Source: Methylobacterium radiotolerans JCM 2831 (lineage in GTDB: Bacteria > Pseudomonadota > Alphaproteobacteria > Rhizobiales > Beijerinckiaceae). From it: DNA of 64,000 nucleotides. The notes beneath the pieces were generated by a model that saw only the letters and a program-made list of their open reading frames with translations, was not told the DNA's origin and made no database searches. The DNA is taken from the NCBI RefSeq assembly GCF_000019725.1, contig NC_010505.1, positions 186,001-250,000 of the forward strand, given 5' to 3'. The translations under genes were made by a program, and so were the position numbers. Below are positions 38,775 through 47,814 of this stretch, piece by piece (the stretch's first letter is position 1; the number at the start of each line of letters is the position of its first letter).

Positions 38775-39830
38775 GTGGAGCCAGCCCGCATCCTCATCGT
38801 CGACGACGAGCCGTTCAACCTCGACCTGCTGGAGCAGGAGCTGGAGCTCCTCGGACATACCAGCGTGCGGGCCGCGAACGGGCGGGCGGCCCTCGACCGG
38901 CTGAGCGAGGAGCCGTTCGACCTCGTCCTGCTCGACGTGATGATGCCGGCCCTGGACGGCTACGCCGTGCTCGAGCGCATGAAAGCCCACGAGGCTTGGC
39001 GCCACACCCCCGTCGTGATGATCTCCGCCCTGATGGAGATCGGCAGCATTGTCCGGTGCATCGAGCTCGGCGCGTTCGACTACCTGCCGAAGCCCTTCGA
39101 GCCGGTGATCCTGGAGGCCCGCATCCGCTCCTGCCTGGAGCGGAAGCGGGCGCATGACCGTGAAGTCGCGCATCTGCGGACCATCGAGCGCGAGCGCAAG
39201 CGCGCCGACGAGCTGCTCCACGCCATCCTGCCGGTCTCGGCGGTGGCGGAGCTGATGGAGACCGGGCAGGTCAAGCCGCGGCTGTTCGACGACGTCGCGG
39301 TCCTGTTCATCGACCTCGTCGGCTTCACCACGTGGTGCCACGACCAGGGCCCGGACGTCGTCGTCGCGGAGATCCAGCGCCTGGCGGAAGCCTTCGAAGT
39401 GGTCGCGCAGGCGCGGGGCCTGGAGAACATCAAGACGATCGGCGACGCCTTCATGGCCACGGCCAACCTGCTGCGGCCCCACGACGACCCGGTCTCCGCC
39501 GCCATCCGCTGCGCCGCCGACATGGTGGCGATCGCCGCGGCGGGCGAGCCGGGCTGGCGGATCCGCGGCGGCATCCACATCGGGCCGGTGGTCGGCGGTA
39601 TCGTCGGCCGGACGAAGTTCACCTTCGACCTGTGGGGCGACACCGTGAACGTCGCCGCGCGCCTCGCCGGCCTCGGCGACGGGTGCGCGCTGCACCTGTC
39701 GCGCGAGGCCTTCGACCGATTGGCCGATCCGCGCGACGTCCGGCCGATCGGCGCCGTGACGCTGAAGGGCAAGGGCGCGGTCGACGTGTACTGCCACGCC
39801 CTCGCGGCCGGCGACGCGGACCCGGCCTGA
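38775..39830 (+). CDS. Response regulator with class III adenylate/guanylate cyclase domain
   Basis: A 351-residue protein with a receiver (1-125, LIVDDEPFN and LVLLDVMMPAL), a coiled linker (ERKRAHDREVAHLRTIERER) and a class III cyclase domain (about 165-345). Metal-binding Asp residues are seen in VLFIDLVGFT and in KTIGDAFMA, and the Lys in NIKTIG with the WGDTVNVAAR segment favours ATP as substrate, although GTP cannot be ruled out. Phosphorylation of the receiver should control cyclic nucleotide output. Start is GTG at 38775. Confidence 0.88.
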   Translation: MEPARILIVDDEPFNLDLLEQELELLGHTSVRAANGRAALDRLSEEPFDLVLLDVMMPALDGYAVLERMKAHEAWRHTPVVMISALMEIGSIVRCIELGAFDYLPKPFEPVILEARIRSCLERKRAHDREVAHLRTIERERKRADELLHAILPVSAVAELMETGQVKPRLFDDVAVLFIDLVGFTTWCHDQGPDVVVAEIQRLAEAFEVVAQARGLENIKTIGDAFMATANLLRPHDDPVSAAIRCAADMVAIAAAGEPGWRIRGGIHIGPVVGGIVGRTKFTFDLWGDTVNVAARLAGLGDGCALHLSREAFDRLADPRDVRPIGAVTLKGKGAVDVYCHALAAGDADPA

Positions 39831-39927
39831 GACGGCCTCGGCGGCCACGAAGCGTTCCGGATTGCGCAGCAAGAAGCGGGATGCGGCGCGCCGGGGCGGG
39901 GCCTAGGGCCCGTCCCGGAGGTGCACC

Positions 39928-40410
39928 ATGACCCGTTTTCGATGCGTTCCAATCCCGACGGAGACCGCCGATCGCTTCCGCAGCGCCGGCCTGGACGACC
40001 GGGGCAACCCGATCCGGCGGGTCACCGCGACGGCGGACGGAGGCTTTCCGTGCCGCCACTGCCTGCGACTCGGCCAGCCCGGCGAGTCCATGCTGCTCGG
40101 ATCCTACGATCTGCCGGAGCCCCGCGGCATCTACTGGACCCCGAGCCCGATCTTCCTGCACGCGCGAGACTGCCCGCGCGCCGAGACGGTCGACGAACTC
40201 GCGCCGATCGTCCGCGCGAACGCGCTCGTGTCGATCCGCGCCTACGACGCGGAGCATCTCTGTCTCTACGATCTCGGACAGGTCTGTGCTGGGAGCGAGG
40301 CCGAGGGTCCGCTCCGTCGCGCCCTCGCCGACCCGCGCACCCGGTTCGTCAACGTCCACACGGCCCGACCCGGGTGCCTGCTCGTGCGCGTGGAGCGCGT
40401 GCCCCGCTGA
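39928..40410 (+). CDS. DUF1203 family protein
   Basis: A 160-residue soluble protein of the DUF1203 family, recognised from the RFRCVPIPTETADRFR opening, the CRHCLRLGQPGESMLLGSY block and ARDCPR. Conserved Cys and His residues suggest metal binding, but no activity is known. A good ribosome site (GGAGG) precedes ATG at 39928. Confidence 0.8.
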   Translation: MTRFRCVPIPTETADRFRSAGLDDRGNPIRRVTATADGGFPCRHCLRLGQPGESMLLGSYDLPEPRGIYWTPSPIFLHARDCPRAETVDELAPIVRANALVSIRAYDAEHLCLYDLGQVCAGSEAEGPLRRALADPRTRFVNVHTARPGCLLVRVERVPR

Positions 40411-40455
40411 CCGCGGTCCTCCGCGCCGTTCCGCGCAAGCCGTGCCGGCGCCCCG

Positions 40456-43317
40456 TCAGGCGGCGACGTGGAGATGCTGCTGCGCTGTGATGAAGGCGGC
40501 CACGCCGGCAGCCGGGATCGGCTTGCTCAGCAGGTAGCCCTGGACCTCCGAGAAGCCGCTCGCTCGCAGCCGGGCCAACTGCTCGGGGGTCTCGACACCC
40601 TCGGCCGTCGTCGTGATCTTCAGGCTGCGGCCGAGTTCGGCCACGACGTGGACGATGGCCGCGGCCTCGTCCTTCTCGAGCAGGTTCCGGACGAAGGACT
40701 GGTCCAGCTTGATCTTGTCGAAGCGGAATGTGTTCAGCGAGCTGAGGGACGAGTAGCCGGTCCCGAAATCGTCCATCGAGAACCGCACGCCGAGGCGGCG
40801 CAGGCGGCTCAGCATGTCGAAACTCGCCTGATCCTGGCTCAGGATCACCGACTCGGTGATCTCCAGCTCGAGCCTGTGGCTCGGCAGCCGGGTCTTGCGC
40901 AGGACCTCCTCGACGAAGCGGTCGAGATTGCCCTCCCGGAACTGGATCGGCGAGATGTTGACGGCCACCCGCAGGGAGCCGGGCCACGTCATGGCATCCG
41001 CGCAGGCCCGCTCGAGCACGTAGGCGCCGAGGGCGTCGATCAGCCCCGTCGCCTCGGCGACCGGGATGAACTCGCCGGGCGAGATCATCCCGCGTTCCGG
41101 GTGATGCCACCGGGCCAGCGCCTCGAAGCTCGTCACCGCGTTCGTCGCCAGATCGAAGAGCGGTTGATAGTGCAGCTCGATCTGCGCGGTGCCGATCGCC
41201 AGCCGCAGCTCGCGTTCCAGCCAGCGCCGCTGGTTCTGGCGCTCCTCCATCTCCTGCTCGAAGACGCGGACGCGCCGACCGCCGTCGGCCTTGGCGGCGT
41301 AGAGGGCGACGTCGGCGCGCCGCAGGAGATCGTCGCCGTCGGCATCCTCCGTGCCGGAGACGGCGATGCCGAGGCTCCCGTCCACGGAAACGAACTGGCC
41401 AGCGAGGAAGAACGGCCGCCTGAGCTGGGTCAGGATCTGCTCGGCGAGGACGAGGACTCCGTCCGGCAGATCCGCCTCACAGAGGACCATCGCGAACTCG
41501 TCGCCGCCAAGGCGCGCCACCGTGCCGCCGGGCGGGCACAGGGCGGTGAGGCGACGCCCGACCTGCCGGAGAAGCTCGTCGCCGGCCGGATGCCCGAGGG
41601 TGTCGTTGATGCCCTTGAAGTCGTCGAGGTCGAGGCAGATCACCGTCACTGCCGGGCCGCCGCCCGCATGGTCCGCGAAGGCGGCCGCCAGACGCTCGGC
41701 CAGCAGGGCCCGGTTCGAAAGGCCGGTCAGCGCGTCGTGGGTCGCGAGATGCGCGATCCGCGCCTGCGCGGTGACGCTCGCGGTGACGTCCTCGTGGGTC
41801 TCCACCCAGCCGCCATCGGCCATCGGCTCGACCGTGATCTCGACGCAGCGGCCGTCGGCGAGCGTCCGGGTGAGGGTCCGGCGGCTCGGCCCGCTCTCCG
41901 CGTCCGGCCAGTCCGCGAGACCGGCGAGCCGGCGAACCTCTGCCTGCGCCGGTTCGGTATCAAGCGCGCCCGGGGCGATGCCGTAGATCCGGCAGAACTG
42001 GGCATTGTAGACCTTGAGCCGGCCGTGACCCCCGAACATGCACAGGCCCTGGGACATGTTGTTCAGGGCCGCGTCGAACCGCTCGTTCTGCTCCTGGAGC
42101 TGCCGCTCGCGCTCCGTCAGGATCGTGTTCTGCCGGAACACGTCGTCGCGCAGCTGATCGCGCTCCGAGAGGGAGTGCTCGAGCACGACGACGGCGCGCG
42201 CGATATCGCCGACCTCGTCGGCGCGATCGGTATCCGGCACGCTCACGTGCCAGTTGCCGCGCGCGACCTCGGAGACCGTCTGGGTGATGCGCACCAGGGG
42301 GCGGGTGATCCGGCTCGACAGGAAGAGCAGGACGACCGCGACCAGGCACAGGGTCAGACCCGCCACGACGCTGAGCGTCCGCAGGAGCGAGCGCGAGCTC
42401 TCCTCGCCGATGCCCACGACCTTGCCGGTGAGCTGCTGCAGCTCCTTGAGCGGCGCCGCGACGCAGAGGCGAATGTCGGCAGGCTGGGCGATGCAGCGCG
42501 CCACCTTCTCGGCCCCCACCACGGCGTGAAGCTCAGCACCCGACGCGGGTCCGAGCTGGGCGTGGGAGACCTCCGCGCCCGCCGAGGAGAGCAGACTCTG
42601 GCCGGAGAGGATGAGGACGTCGCGTCCGCTGAGCGACGCGAAGGCCGTCAGGGTCGGCTCGTGCGGACGCAGGACCCGGTATCCGACGAGGCCGCCGATC
42701 ACCTCGCCGAAATCGTCGAAGAGCGGCTGGCCGAAGATGTCGGCGACCGTGCCGCTCTCGTTCGCGGCGAGCGCGCGCGCCAGCGCGTCGTCCCAGCGCA
42801 GCGACAGCACGAACCCGTCCGCGCGCTCCCTATCGTTGCGGGCGAGCACCGCCCGGAGGGCCGTCGCGACGGGTGACCTCCCGAACGCCCCGTTGGCGGC
42901 GAGGAGATCCGCGTCGACGCGGTCGGCCGTCAATGCGCGGAGATTGAGGTCGAAGGCGATGGCACCGTCGAGGTCCGCAAGCGCCAGCGCCGGCCGGAGC
43001 AGCTCCGAGGCCGCCACCGTGTTGCCGGAGAAGACCGCCTTGGCGACGTCCCAGCGCTTGGCCATGGTGGCGAAGCGCCGCTCGACGTCCTCGCGCTGCA
43101 TCTGGAGCCGGGCGGCGGCGAGCTTGGCGTCGCTGAACAGGCGGTCGGAGAGCTGCGCCTCGGACCAAGTCGAGACCTCTCGCTCTTGCTCGCGGAGCGT
43201 CTGCCCGGAGCGCAGGACCACCAGGAAGACCAGGGCCGCCAGCGCGACCGCGGCCGTCGAGAGCGTCGCGCCGACGAGGCGCGCGCGCAGGGAACGCGAG
43301 AAGACGGTGCCCGTCAC
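40456..43317 (-). CDS. Membrane GGDEF-EAL protein (c-di-GMP synthesis/hydrolysis)
   Basis: A 953-residue inner-membrane protein. A membrane helix (about 13-33), a periplasmic sensing region of about 270 residues, a second helix (about 312-335), a HAMP domain, a PAS-like domain, then GGDEF (residues 604-608, RLGGDEFAMVL) and EAL (E732 in FEALARW) domains. Both active-site motifs are intact, so either activity is possible. The RxxD inhibitory site before GGDEF is absent (PPGG at that place). GTG start at 43317 overlaps the stop of the upstream phosphate-binding-type gene by four bases, so binding protein and receptor are probably made together. Confidence 0.9.
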   Translation of the reverse strand: MTGTVFSRSLRARLVGATLSTAAVALAALVFLVVLRSGQTLREQEREVSTWSEAQLSDRLFSDAKLAAARLQMQREDVERRFATMAKRWDVAKAVFSGNTVAASELLRPALALADLDGAIAFDLNLRALTADRVDADLLAANGAFGRSPVATALRAVLARNDRERADGFVLSLRWDDALARALAANESGTVADIFGQPLFDDFGEVIGGLVGYRVLRPHEPTLTAFASLSGRDVLILSGQSLLSSAGAEVSHAQLGPASGAELHAVVGAEKVARCIAQPADIRLCVAAPLKELQQLTGKVVGIGEESSRSLLRTLSVVAGLTLCLVAVVLLFLSSRITRPLVRITQTVSEVARGNWHVSVPDTDRADEVGDIARAVVVLEHSLSERDQLRDDVFRQNTILTERERQLQEQNERFDAALNNMSQGLCMFGGHGRLKVYNAQFCRIYGIAPGALDTEPAQAEVRRLAGLADWPDAESGPSRRTLTRTLADGRCVEITVEPMADGGWVETHEDVTASVTAQARIAHLATHDALTGLSNRALLAERLAAAFADHAGGGPAVTVICLDLDDFKGINDTLGHPAGDELLRQVGRRLTALCPPGGTVARLGGDEFAMVLCEADLPDGVLVLAEQILTQLRRPFFLAGQFVSVDGSLGIAVSGTEDADGDDLLRRADVALYAAKADGGRRVRVFEQEMEERQNQRRWLERELRLAIGTAQIELHYQPLFDLATNAVTSFEALARWHHPERGMISPGEFIPVAEATGLIDALGAYVLERACADAMTWPGSLRVAVNISPIQFREGNLDRFVEEVLRKTRLPSHRLELEITESVILSQDQASFDMLSRLRRLGVRFSMDDFGTGYSSLSSLNTFRFDKIKLDQSFVRNLLEKDEAAAIVHVVAELGRSLKITTTAEGVETPEQLARLRASGFSEVQGYLLSKPIPAAGVAAFITAQQHLHVAA

Positions 43318-44123
43318 GGCCTGAGCGGGGCACCGCCCCGCTCCGCCATGACCTGACCCGCGCGATCGGACGTCGCGAAGGCGAGGAACGCGGATGCCGC
43401 GGCGTCGCGCGTGGCGGCCTTGTAGATCAGCGCAAGGGTCACGGCGCTCGGATAGGCCGGATCGCGCGGCGCCCTACCGTCGATCGTCAGCACTGTCAGA
43501 TCGCCCGCGAGCGCCGGGGAGTACGGACCGAAGCCGATCGCGCCGGGCGTCTCGCGCACCGTGGCGATCGCGTCCTGGGTCGTGGTCGCGGTCTTGGAGC
43601 GGCTGGTCAGGACGAGGTCGCGCCAGCCCGGCATGGTCGCCCGAAGCACCGACAGCGTGCTGTCCGTCTCCTCGCGGCGGACGACGCGGATCTTGAGATC
43701 GGGTCCGCCGAGGGCGCTCCAATTGTCGGTCGTGCCCGCGAAGATGGCCGCGACCTGCGCGCTCGTCAGGTTCGTGACGCCGGCGCCCCGGTGGACGAAG
43801 ATGGCCGAGGGGATGCGGGCGAGCGGCACCTCTACCAGGCCCTGGGCCTTCTCGGCCTCGGTGAGCGGGCGCGCCACCCGTCCGAGCCGCTGGCGCTCGC
43901 CGCCCACGGCCGCGACGGCGCCGCCGGAGCCGATGCTCGGAGGAACCGAGACGCGGGCTTCGCCGCCCTCGGCATTGTAGGCGGCCGCGACCGCCTGGAG
44001 CATCTCGATCCCGTCACCCGTGCCGACGATCGGGAGATCGTCCGCCCGGACGCCGCCCGACTGGGCGAGGAGGATGGTTCCACCCGCGATGACGCGCCGA
44101 AGATTCGAGAATGACAGTGCCAT
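43314..44123 (-). CDS. PstS-like periplasmic substrate-binding protein
   Basis: A 269-residue protein with a signal peptide (hydrophobic stretch near 10-24, GVRADD cleavage region). The mature part follows the PstS-like type II binding fold: IVGTGDGIEMLQAVAAAYN, SIGSGGAVAAVG, LGRVARPLTEAEKAQGL and PGAIGFGPYSPAL. No ABC permease genes are adjacent. Its stop overlaps the start of a GGDEF-EAL membrane protein, suggesting that phosphate or a related oxyanion, bound in the periplasm, controls c-di-GMP. The ligand is inferred from family only. Confidence 0.85.
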   Translation of the reverse strand: MALSFSNLRRVIAGGTILLAQSGGVRADDLPIVGTGDGIEMLQAVAAAYNAEGGEARVSVPPSIGSGGAVAAVGGERQRLGRVARPLTEAEKAQGLVEVPLARIPSAIFVHRGAGVTNLTSAQVAAIFAGTTDNWSALGGPDLKIRVVRREETDSTLSVLRATMPGWRDLVLTSRSKTATTTQDAIATVRETPGAIGFGPYSPALAGDLTVLTIDGRAPRDPAYPSAVTLALIYKAATRDAAASAFLAFATSDRAGQVMAERGGAPLRP

Positions 44124-44198
44124 GACCGGAGAATGCGCCTTGAGTGCTTAACTCGAGGTCACCGGATACCGTACATTGAAGGTGTGGTTGACGATCTG

Positions 44199-45236
44199 CT
44201 AGGCGACGGGCTCCGTTTTAGCGGTCCGATGGCCCGCCACGCGCTGCAGGAAGCGCTGCAGGAAATTCGTGTCGGACGGCGGGTTCTCCTCCGCGCCGCG
44301 CGCGGCCGCGTAGAAGGGATCGGCGTAGCAGGTCGCACCGGTGGCCGCGGCCAGGAATTGGACCGCTGCGACCATCTCCGGGGCGCCGGCCGCGAGGACG
44401 GTGTCGTCCCGCGTGAGCATCGGCATGTGGAGGGTCGGTCGCCCCGCCCGGGCATCCGGAGGTGGGTTACTGCCGCTGCAGGTCAGGATCGTCGTTGCCC
44501 CGCGCTCGCGCAGCCAGTCGAGCGCCGGGCGCATGTAGAGGTTCTGCGGGTGCCGCGCGCCGGCCACGACGAGCAGCTCGCGCTCCGGCTCGCGCAGCCG
44601 GCTCGCGCGTGCGACCGCCCAGGCCGGCGCCCAACCGACGCCGGACGAGACGACGACGAGGCGACCGCGTCCGAGCCGGTGGAAGGCGGCCCCGAACGGA
44701 CCCTCGACCTTCACCGCGGTTCCCGGTCCGACCTTGTTGCCGAGCAGCGGCGAGACCGCGCCGTCGGGCTGCCGGCGGATCTGGAAGATCAACTCGTTCA
44801 GTTCGCCCGATCCATCCGAGCGCAGGGTCGGGCTGTAGTCCCGTGCCGGCAGCCCGGCGAAGGAGACCCGGACATACTGGCCCGGCAGGTAGATCAGCCG
44901 CTTGCGCAGCGCGACCGTGACTTCGACGATCTCGGCGGTGAGATCGACCACGCGGTCCACAGTGCCGGCGCGCCGGACGGTCTCGGGAACCTCGTCGAAC
45001 TCGATGACCGTGTCGCTGGTCAGGCGCGCCCGGCAGGCCTGCACGGTCTCGCCGATGCGCGTCCCCGCATCGTCCACCGAGCCCGAATGGATCCGGACGC
45101 GGCAGGTGTCGCACTGACCGGTGGCGCAGTCGTGCGGGATCGCGCGTCCGGCCGCCAGACCCGCGTCGAGCAGGGTCTGTCCCGCGACGGCGCTGACGCG
45201 CCGTCCGTTGATGATGAGGTCGACGCGATCGGCCAT
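44199..45236 (-). CDS. 2Fe-2S ferredoxin / FAD oxidoreductase (CDP-6-deoxy-like reductase)
   Basis: A 345-residue reductase. Residues 1-90 form a plant-type ferredoxin with cysteines in CATGQCDTC and a fourth Cys in TVQACRARL. An FAD-binding barrel follows (YLPGQYVRVSF, ARDYSPTLRS), then an NAD(P)-binding domain (LVVVSSGVGWAPAWA, LLVVAGARHPQNLYMRP). The layout matches reductases of oxygenases and related electron-transfer proteins. It starts 14 bases after the cytochrome b/EB_dh gene, so it may reduce, or be reduced by, that membrane cytochrome. The C-terminal 30 residues are an added polar tail. Confidence 0.85.
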   Translation of the reverse strand: MADRVDLIINGRRVSAVAGQTLLDAGLAAGRAIPHDCATGQCDTCRVRIHSGSVDDAGTRIGETVQACRARLTSDTVIEFDEVPETVRRAGTVDRVVDLTAEIVEVTVALRKRLIYLPGQYVRVSFAGLPARDYSPTLRSDGSGELNELIFQIRRQPDGAVSPLLGNKVGPGTAVKVEGPFGAAFHRLGRGRLVVVSSGVGWAPAWAVARASRLREPERELLVVAGARHPQNLYMRPALDWLRERGATTILTCSGSNPPPDARAGRPTLHMPMLTRDDTVLAAGAPEMVAAVQFLAAATGATCYADPFYAAARGAEENPPSDTNFLQRFLQRVAGHRTAKTEPVA

Positions 45237-45250
45237 GGCGCGCTCTCGCC

Positions 45251-47023
45251 TCAGCGCAACAGGACTTCGACCGGCCGCATGTGCCGCGTGTGGCGGGTCT
45301 GCGTGTGATCGAAGGCCGAGACGTACAGGTAGAAGGTGTTGCCGGGCAGGAAATCGACGTCGTACTTGCTGCCGGTCGCGATCTTGCGGGAGGCGACCAG
45401 GGTCCAGTGGTCGTCGGCCCAGTCGGCTGCCGCCGAGATCCCGGCGCGATCCCCCGTATAGCCGTCGGTCATGAGGACGCCCGGCATGACGGTCCCGACC
45501 GGGATCTCCGCGTCTGCGGCCGCTGTGTACGGCACCGTGTCGGTCTTCTCGACCATCCACCATTCCGAGCCCGGCGAGGTGCTGGCGTCGAAGGCGAGAT
45601 CCACGGTGCCGAGCTTGGCCACCGTCGCGCGCCAGTCCTTGGGAAGCCGCAGCGGCTCGACCGCGCCCGCGTAACCGCCGGGACCCTCGAACTTGAAGTT
45701 GTAGCGGTACGCGCTGGTGCCGGGATCGCCCCAGTAGCCGGCCTGATAGCGGCCCTTCACGGCCCGCTCGGCGGCGGTCGGCTCGGTGGGCGGCCCGATA
45801 TGCATGTCCTCGACGACGCCGAGCATGCCGCCCCGGGCCGCCTTCCACTGCCACATGTCGATGTAGCTGCCGTCCGTGGTGTAGTGGTAGCCGCGGCCGT
45901 TGAGCGGGGCGGGGGCGTCGGGCAGGGGCCGGGCGCCGAGATGGGTCGACCCGCCGCTGCCGAAGGCGTCGGATCGCGAGAAGATCACCGCCAGCTTGTC
46001 CTCGTAGTAGGCGGTCACGTCCGCGCGCGCGGCGTCCGCGTCGAGGAGGTGCCAGCCGTCCGCCTTCTTGATCATCGGGACGCGCTTCAGTGAGCGCGAC
46101 GGATCCCACCAGCGGAAGGCGAAGTACACGTTCGCGTCGTCGCGGACCGCGCGGATCTCGACGGTCGTCTCGCCGGTCCCGCCGAAATTGGCGCCCTGCA
46201 TCGTCCGGACCGAGACCGGCCGCGCCGTGCGCCAGACCGGGTCTTCGAGGAGCTTGGACAGGTCCGGTCCGGCCGACACCTTGTCGACGACGAGTGTGGA
46301 GCGGCCCTTCACGTCCGCGAAGGCCAGGCCGCCGACGACGGGGAGACCGATCACGGCGGCCGCCAGGAGCGGCCGCCGCCGCCGCGCCGCGCCGTCCGCC
46401 AGGGCCGCGGGACGGAACAACCGCAGGAGCTGCCAGAGCCCGCCGTACATGAAGTGCGCGAGGGTATGGACCGCGATGTAGGCCAGGGCCACCAGCGCGC
46501 AGGTGGCGTGCAGCCACACCACCCAGCCGCCGTAGCCCAGGTAGAGCGCGACCCCTGTGCCTGTCAGGATGAGCGTGACCGCGTAGATCAGCCAGTGCAG
46601 CGCGACGTTGATGCCGCCCCACCGGGCCTTCCGGGCCGCCTTCGTCCGCCCGCTGACGCGGAGGGCGCGGAGCCGCGAGAGGCCGTTGCGGTCGGTGAGA
46701 CGCCCGCGCACGAGGTAGACGAGATAGGCCGTGATGCCGAAGAACAGGGTCAGGCCGGCCACGAAATGGACGGTCCAGACCTCTCCCTGCGGGAGCATCG
46801 GCGCCAGGAACTTCGCGGTCCGCGCCACGGGCGCGTCGGCCGAGATGCGCAGGCCGGTGAGCAGGCTCGCCACCATGGCGATAGCGACGATCCAGTGGAT
46901 GACGATCGTCCCGACATCGGAGCGAGGATGCCGGTCGGCACGCGCGGCGGGCGTGCTGCGCCAACCGGAGGCGGCGTCGGGTCCGCCGGGCGGGTGCGGC
47001 GAGAGGGTCAGCGGTTCCGACAT
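45251..47023 (-). CDS. Cytochrome b561-like protein fused to ethylbenzene-dehydrogenase-type haem domain
   Basis: A 590-residue fusion. The N-terminal half has four or five membrane helices with paired His residues (VIHWIVAIAM, WTVHFVAG, ALHWLIYAVT, VHTLAHFMY), as in di-haem b-type cytochromes. After another hydrophobic segment (about 235-255) a periplasmic domain follows (about 265-590) that matches the EB_dh family, the haem-binding fold of ethylbenzene/DMSO-reductase-family gamma subunits (VYFAFRWWDPSRS, HTRHMRPVEV). ATG at 47023 follows GGAGAAACGA; the frame upstream is open but has no comparable site. It should carry electrons between periplasm and quinones; partner molybdoenzyme is not visible. 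Confidence 0.82.
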   Translation of the reverse strand: MSEPLTLSPHPPGGPDAASGWRSTPAARADRHPRSDVGTIVIHWIVAIAMVASLLTGLRISADAPVARTAKFLAPMLPQGEVWTVHFVAGLTLFFGITAYLVYLVRGRLTDRNGLSRLRALRVSGRTKAARKARWGGINVALHWLIYAVTLILTGTGVALYLGYGGWVVWLHATCALVALAYIAVHTLAHFMYGGLWQLLRLFRPAALADGAARRRRPLLAAAVIGLPVVGGLAFADVKGRSTLVVDKVSAGPDLSKLLEDPVWRTARPVSVRTMQGANFGGTGETTVEIRAVRDDANVYFAFRWWDPSRSLKRVPMIKKADGWHLLDADAARADVTAYYEDKLAVIFSRSDAFGSGGSTHLGARPLPDAPAPLNGRGYHYTTDGSYIDMWQWKAARGGMLGVVEDMHIGPPTEPTAAERAVKGRYQAGYWGDPGTSAYRYNFKFEGPGGYAGAVEPLRLPKDWRATVAKLGTVDLAFDASTSPGSEWWMVEKTDTVPYTAAADAEIPVGTVMPGVLMTDGYTGDRAGISAAADWADDHWTLVASRKIATGSKYDVDFLPGNTFYLYVSAFDHTQTRHTRHMRPVEVLLR

Positions 47024-47814
47024 TCGTTTCTCCGCACCGTCGCCGCAAATTGGACTCGCTACGTTAGAACTTTGTAAATCACGATGACGGCTCGCGGATA
47101 TAGCCGAGCTTTGCAATCTTGAACTCTTGAGGAACATGCTTAACGGGCGCGATCGTCCGCGCGCGTCGGGCGGGCCCGCGGCGTTGCCGCCCCGCCGCAG
47201 CGCCGGCAGGACAAGGCGCGCCGACGGCGCACATCGTCAGACGAGGCCGAGAAGCCTCGCCATCCGCGCGATATCGTGCCCGTACGCGGCAGCGGCCTCT
47301 TCTTCGTGGCCGTTTCGGATCGCGTTCTCCGAGGCCGCCCCCAACTCTGTCGTCGGATCGGTTGTCCCCTGATGGGTGGCGGACGGTCGCTCGCCGCTGC
47401 CCGCAACGGGTAACGCGGCGGGTCTCGGTCCGCGCCCGACCTCAACATCGAGATCTGAACACGATCCGGCCCGCGAGGTCCTCTTGCAGGGCGGCTCCCC
47501 TCGTGCGGCCCGACCCGTTCCGCCAATCCGACGCGGCCGCGATGGCCGGGATGCGCCGAACGCGCGCTCGCATTCTCGCGATCGATTCAGATACCGAAAT
47601 AAATTTCATGAAGTCAATTCTCGTTGAATTATAGAAGTGCAATTTATTTGTAAAATCAATCCTTGACGGATACGGTCAAGCTGTCTCTCGATAGAGCGGC
47701 CAATTCTCTAAACCACTGCGACGTCGCATCGTGTCGGCACCCGAACACGTGCGTGAACGCGGATTGTTGGGTTGACGCCTGCAGTGGCACGTCCACGGCG
47801 TCGGATGCGGGGTT
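47024..47814. other. Intergenic region between cytochrome b and porin genes
   Basis: About 790 bases without a complete gene. The part next to 47024 should contain the cytochrome operon promoter, and an AT-rich segment at about 47590-47670 probably belongs to the porin promoter. In between lies the start-less coding-like stretch at 47237-47462. No transposase or tRNA is seen. Confidence 0.5.
47237..47462 (-). pseudogene. Start-less coding-like remnant
   Basis: On the minus strand an open frame ends with TGA at 47237-47239. Its last 30 or so codons look like real protein (ENAIRNGHEEEAAAAYGHDI followed by ARMARLLGLV), but no ATG, GTG or usable TTG precedes it. A neighbouring frame ending at 47442 has a further coding-like run (AALQEDLAGRIVF), so a small gene may have been broken by a frameshift. 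Family unknown. Confidence 0.3.
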
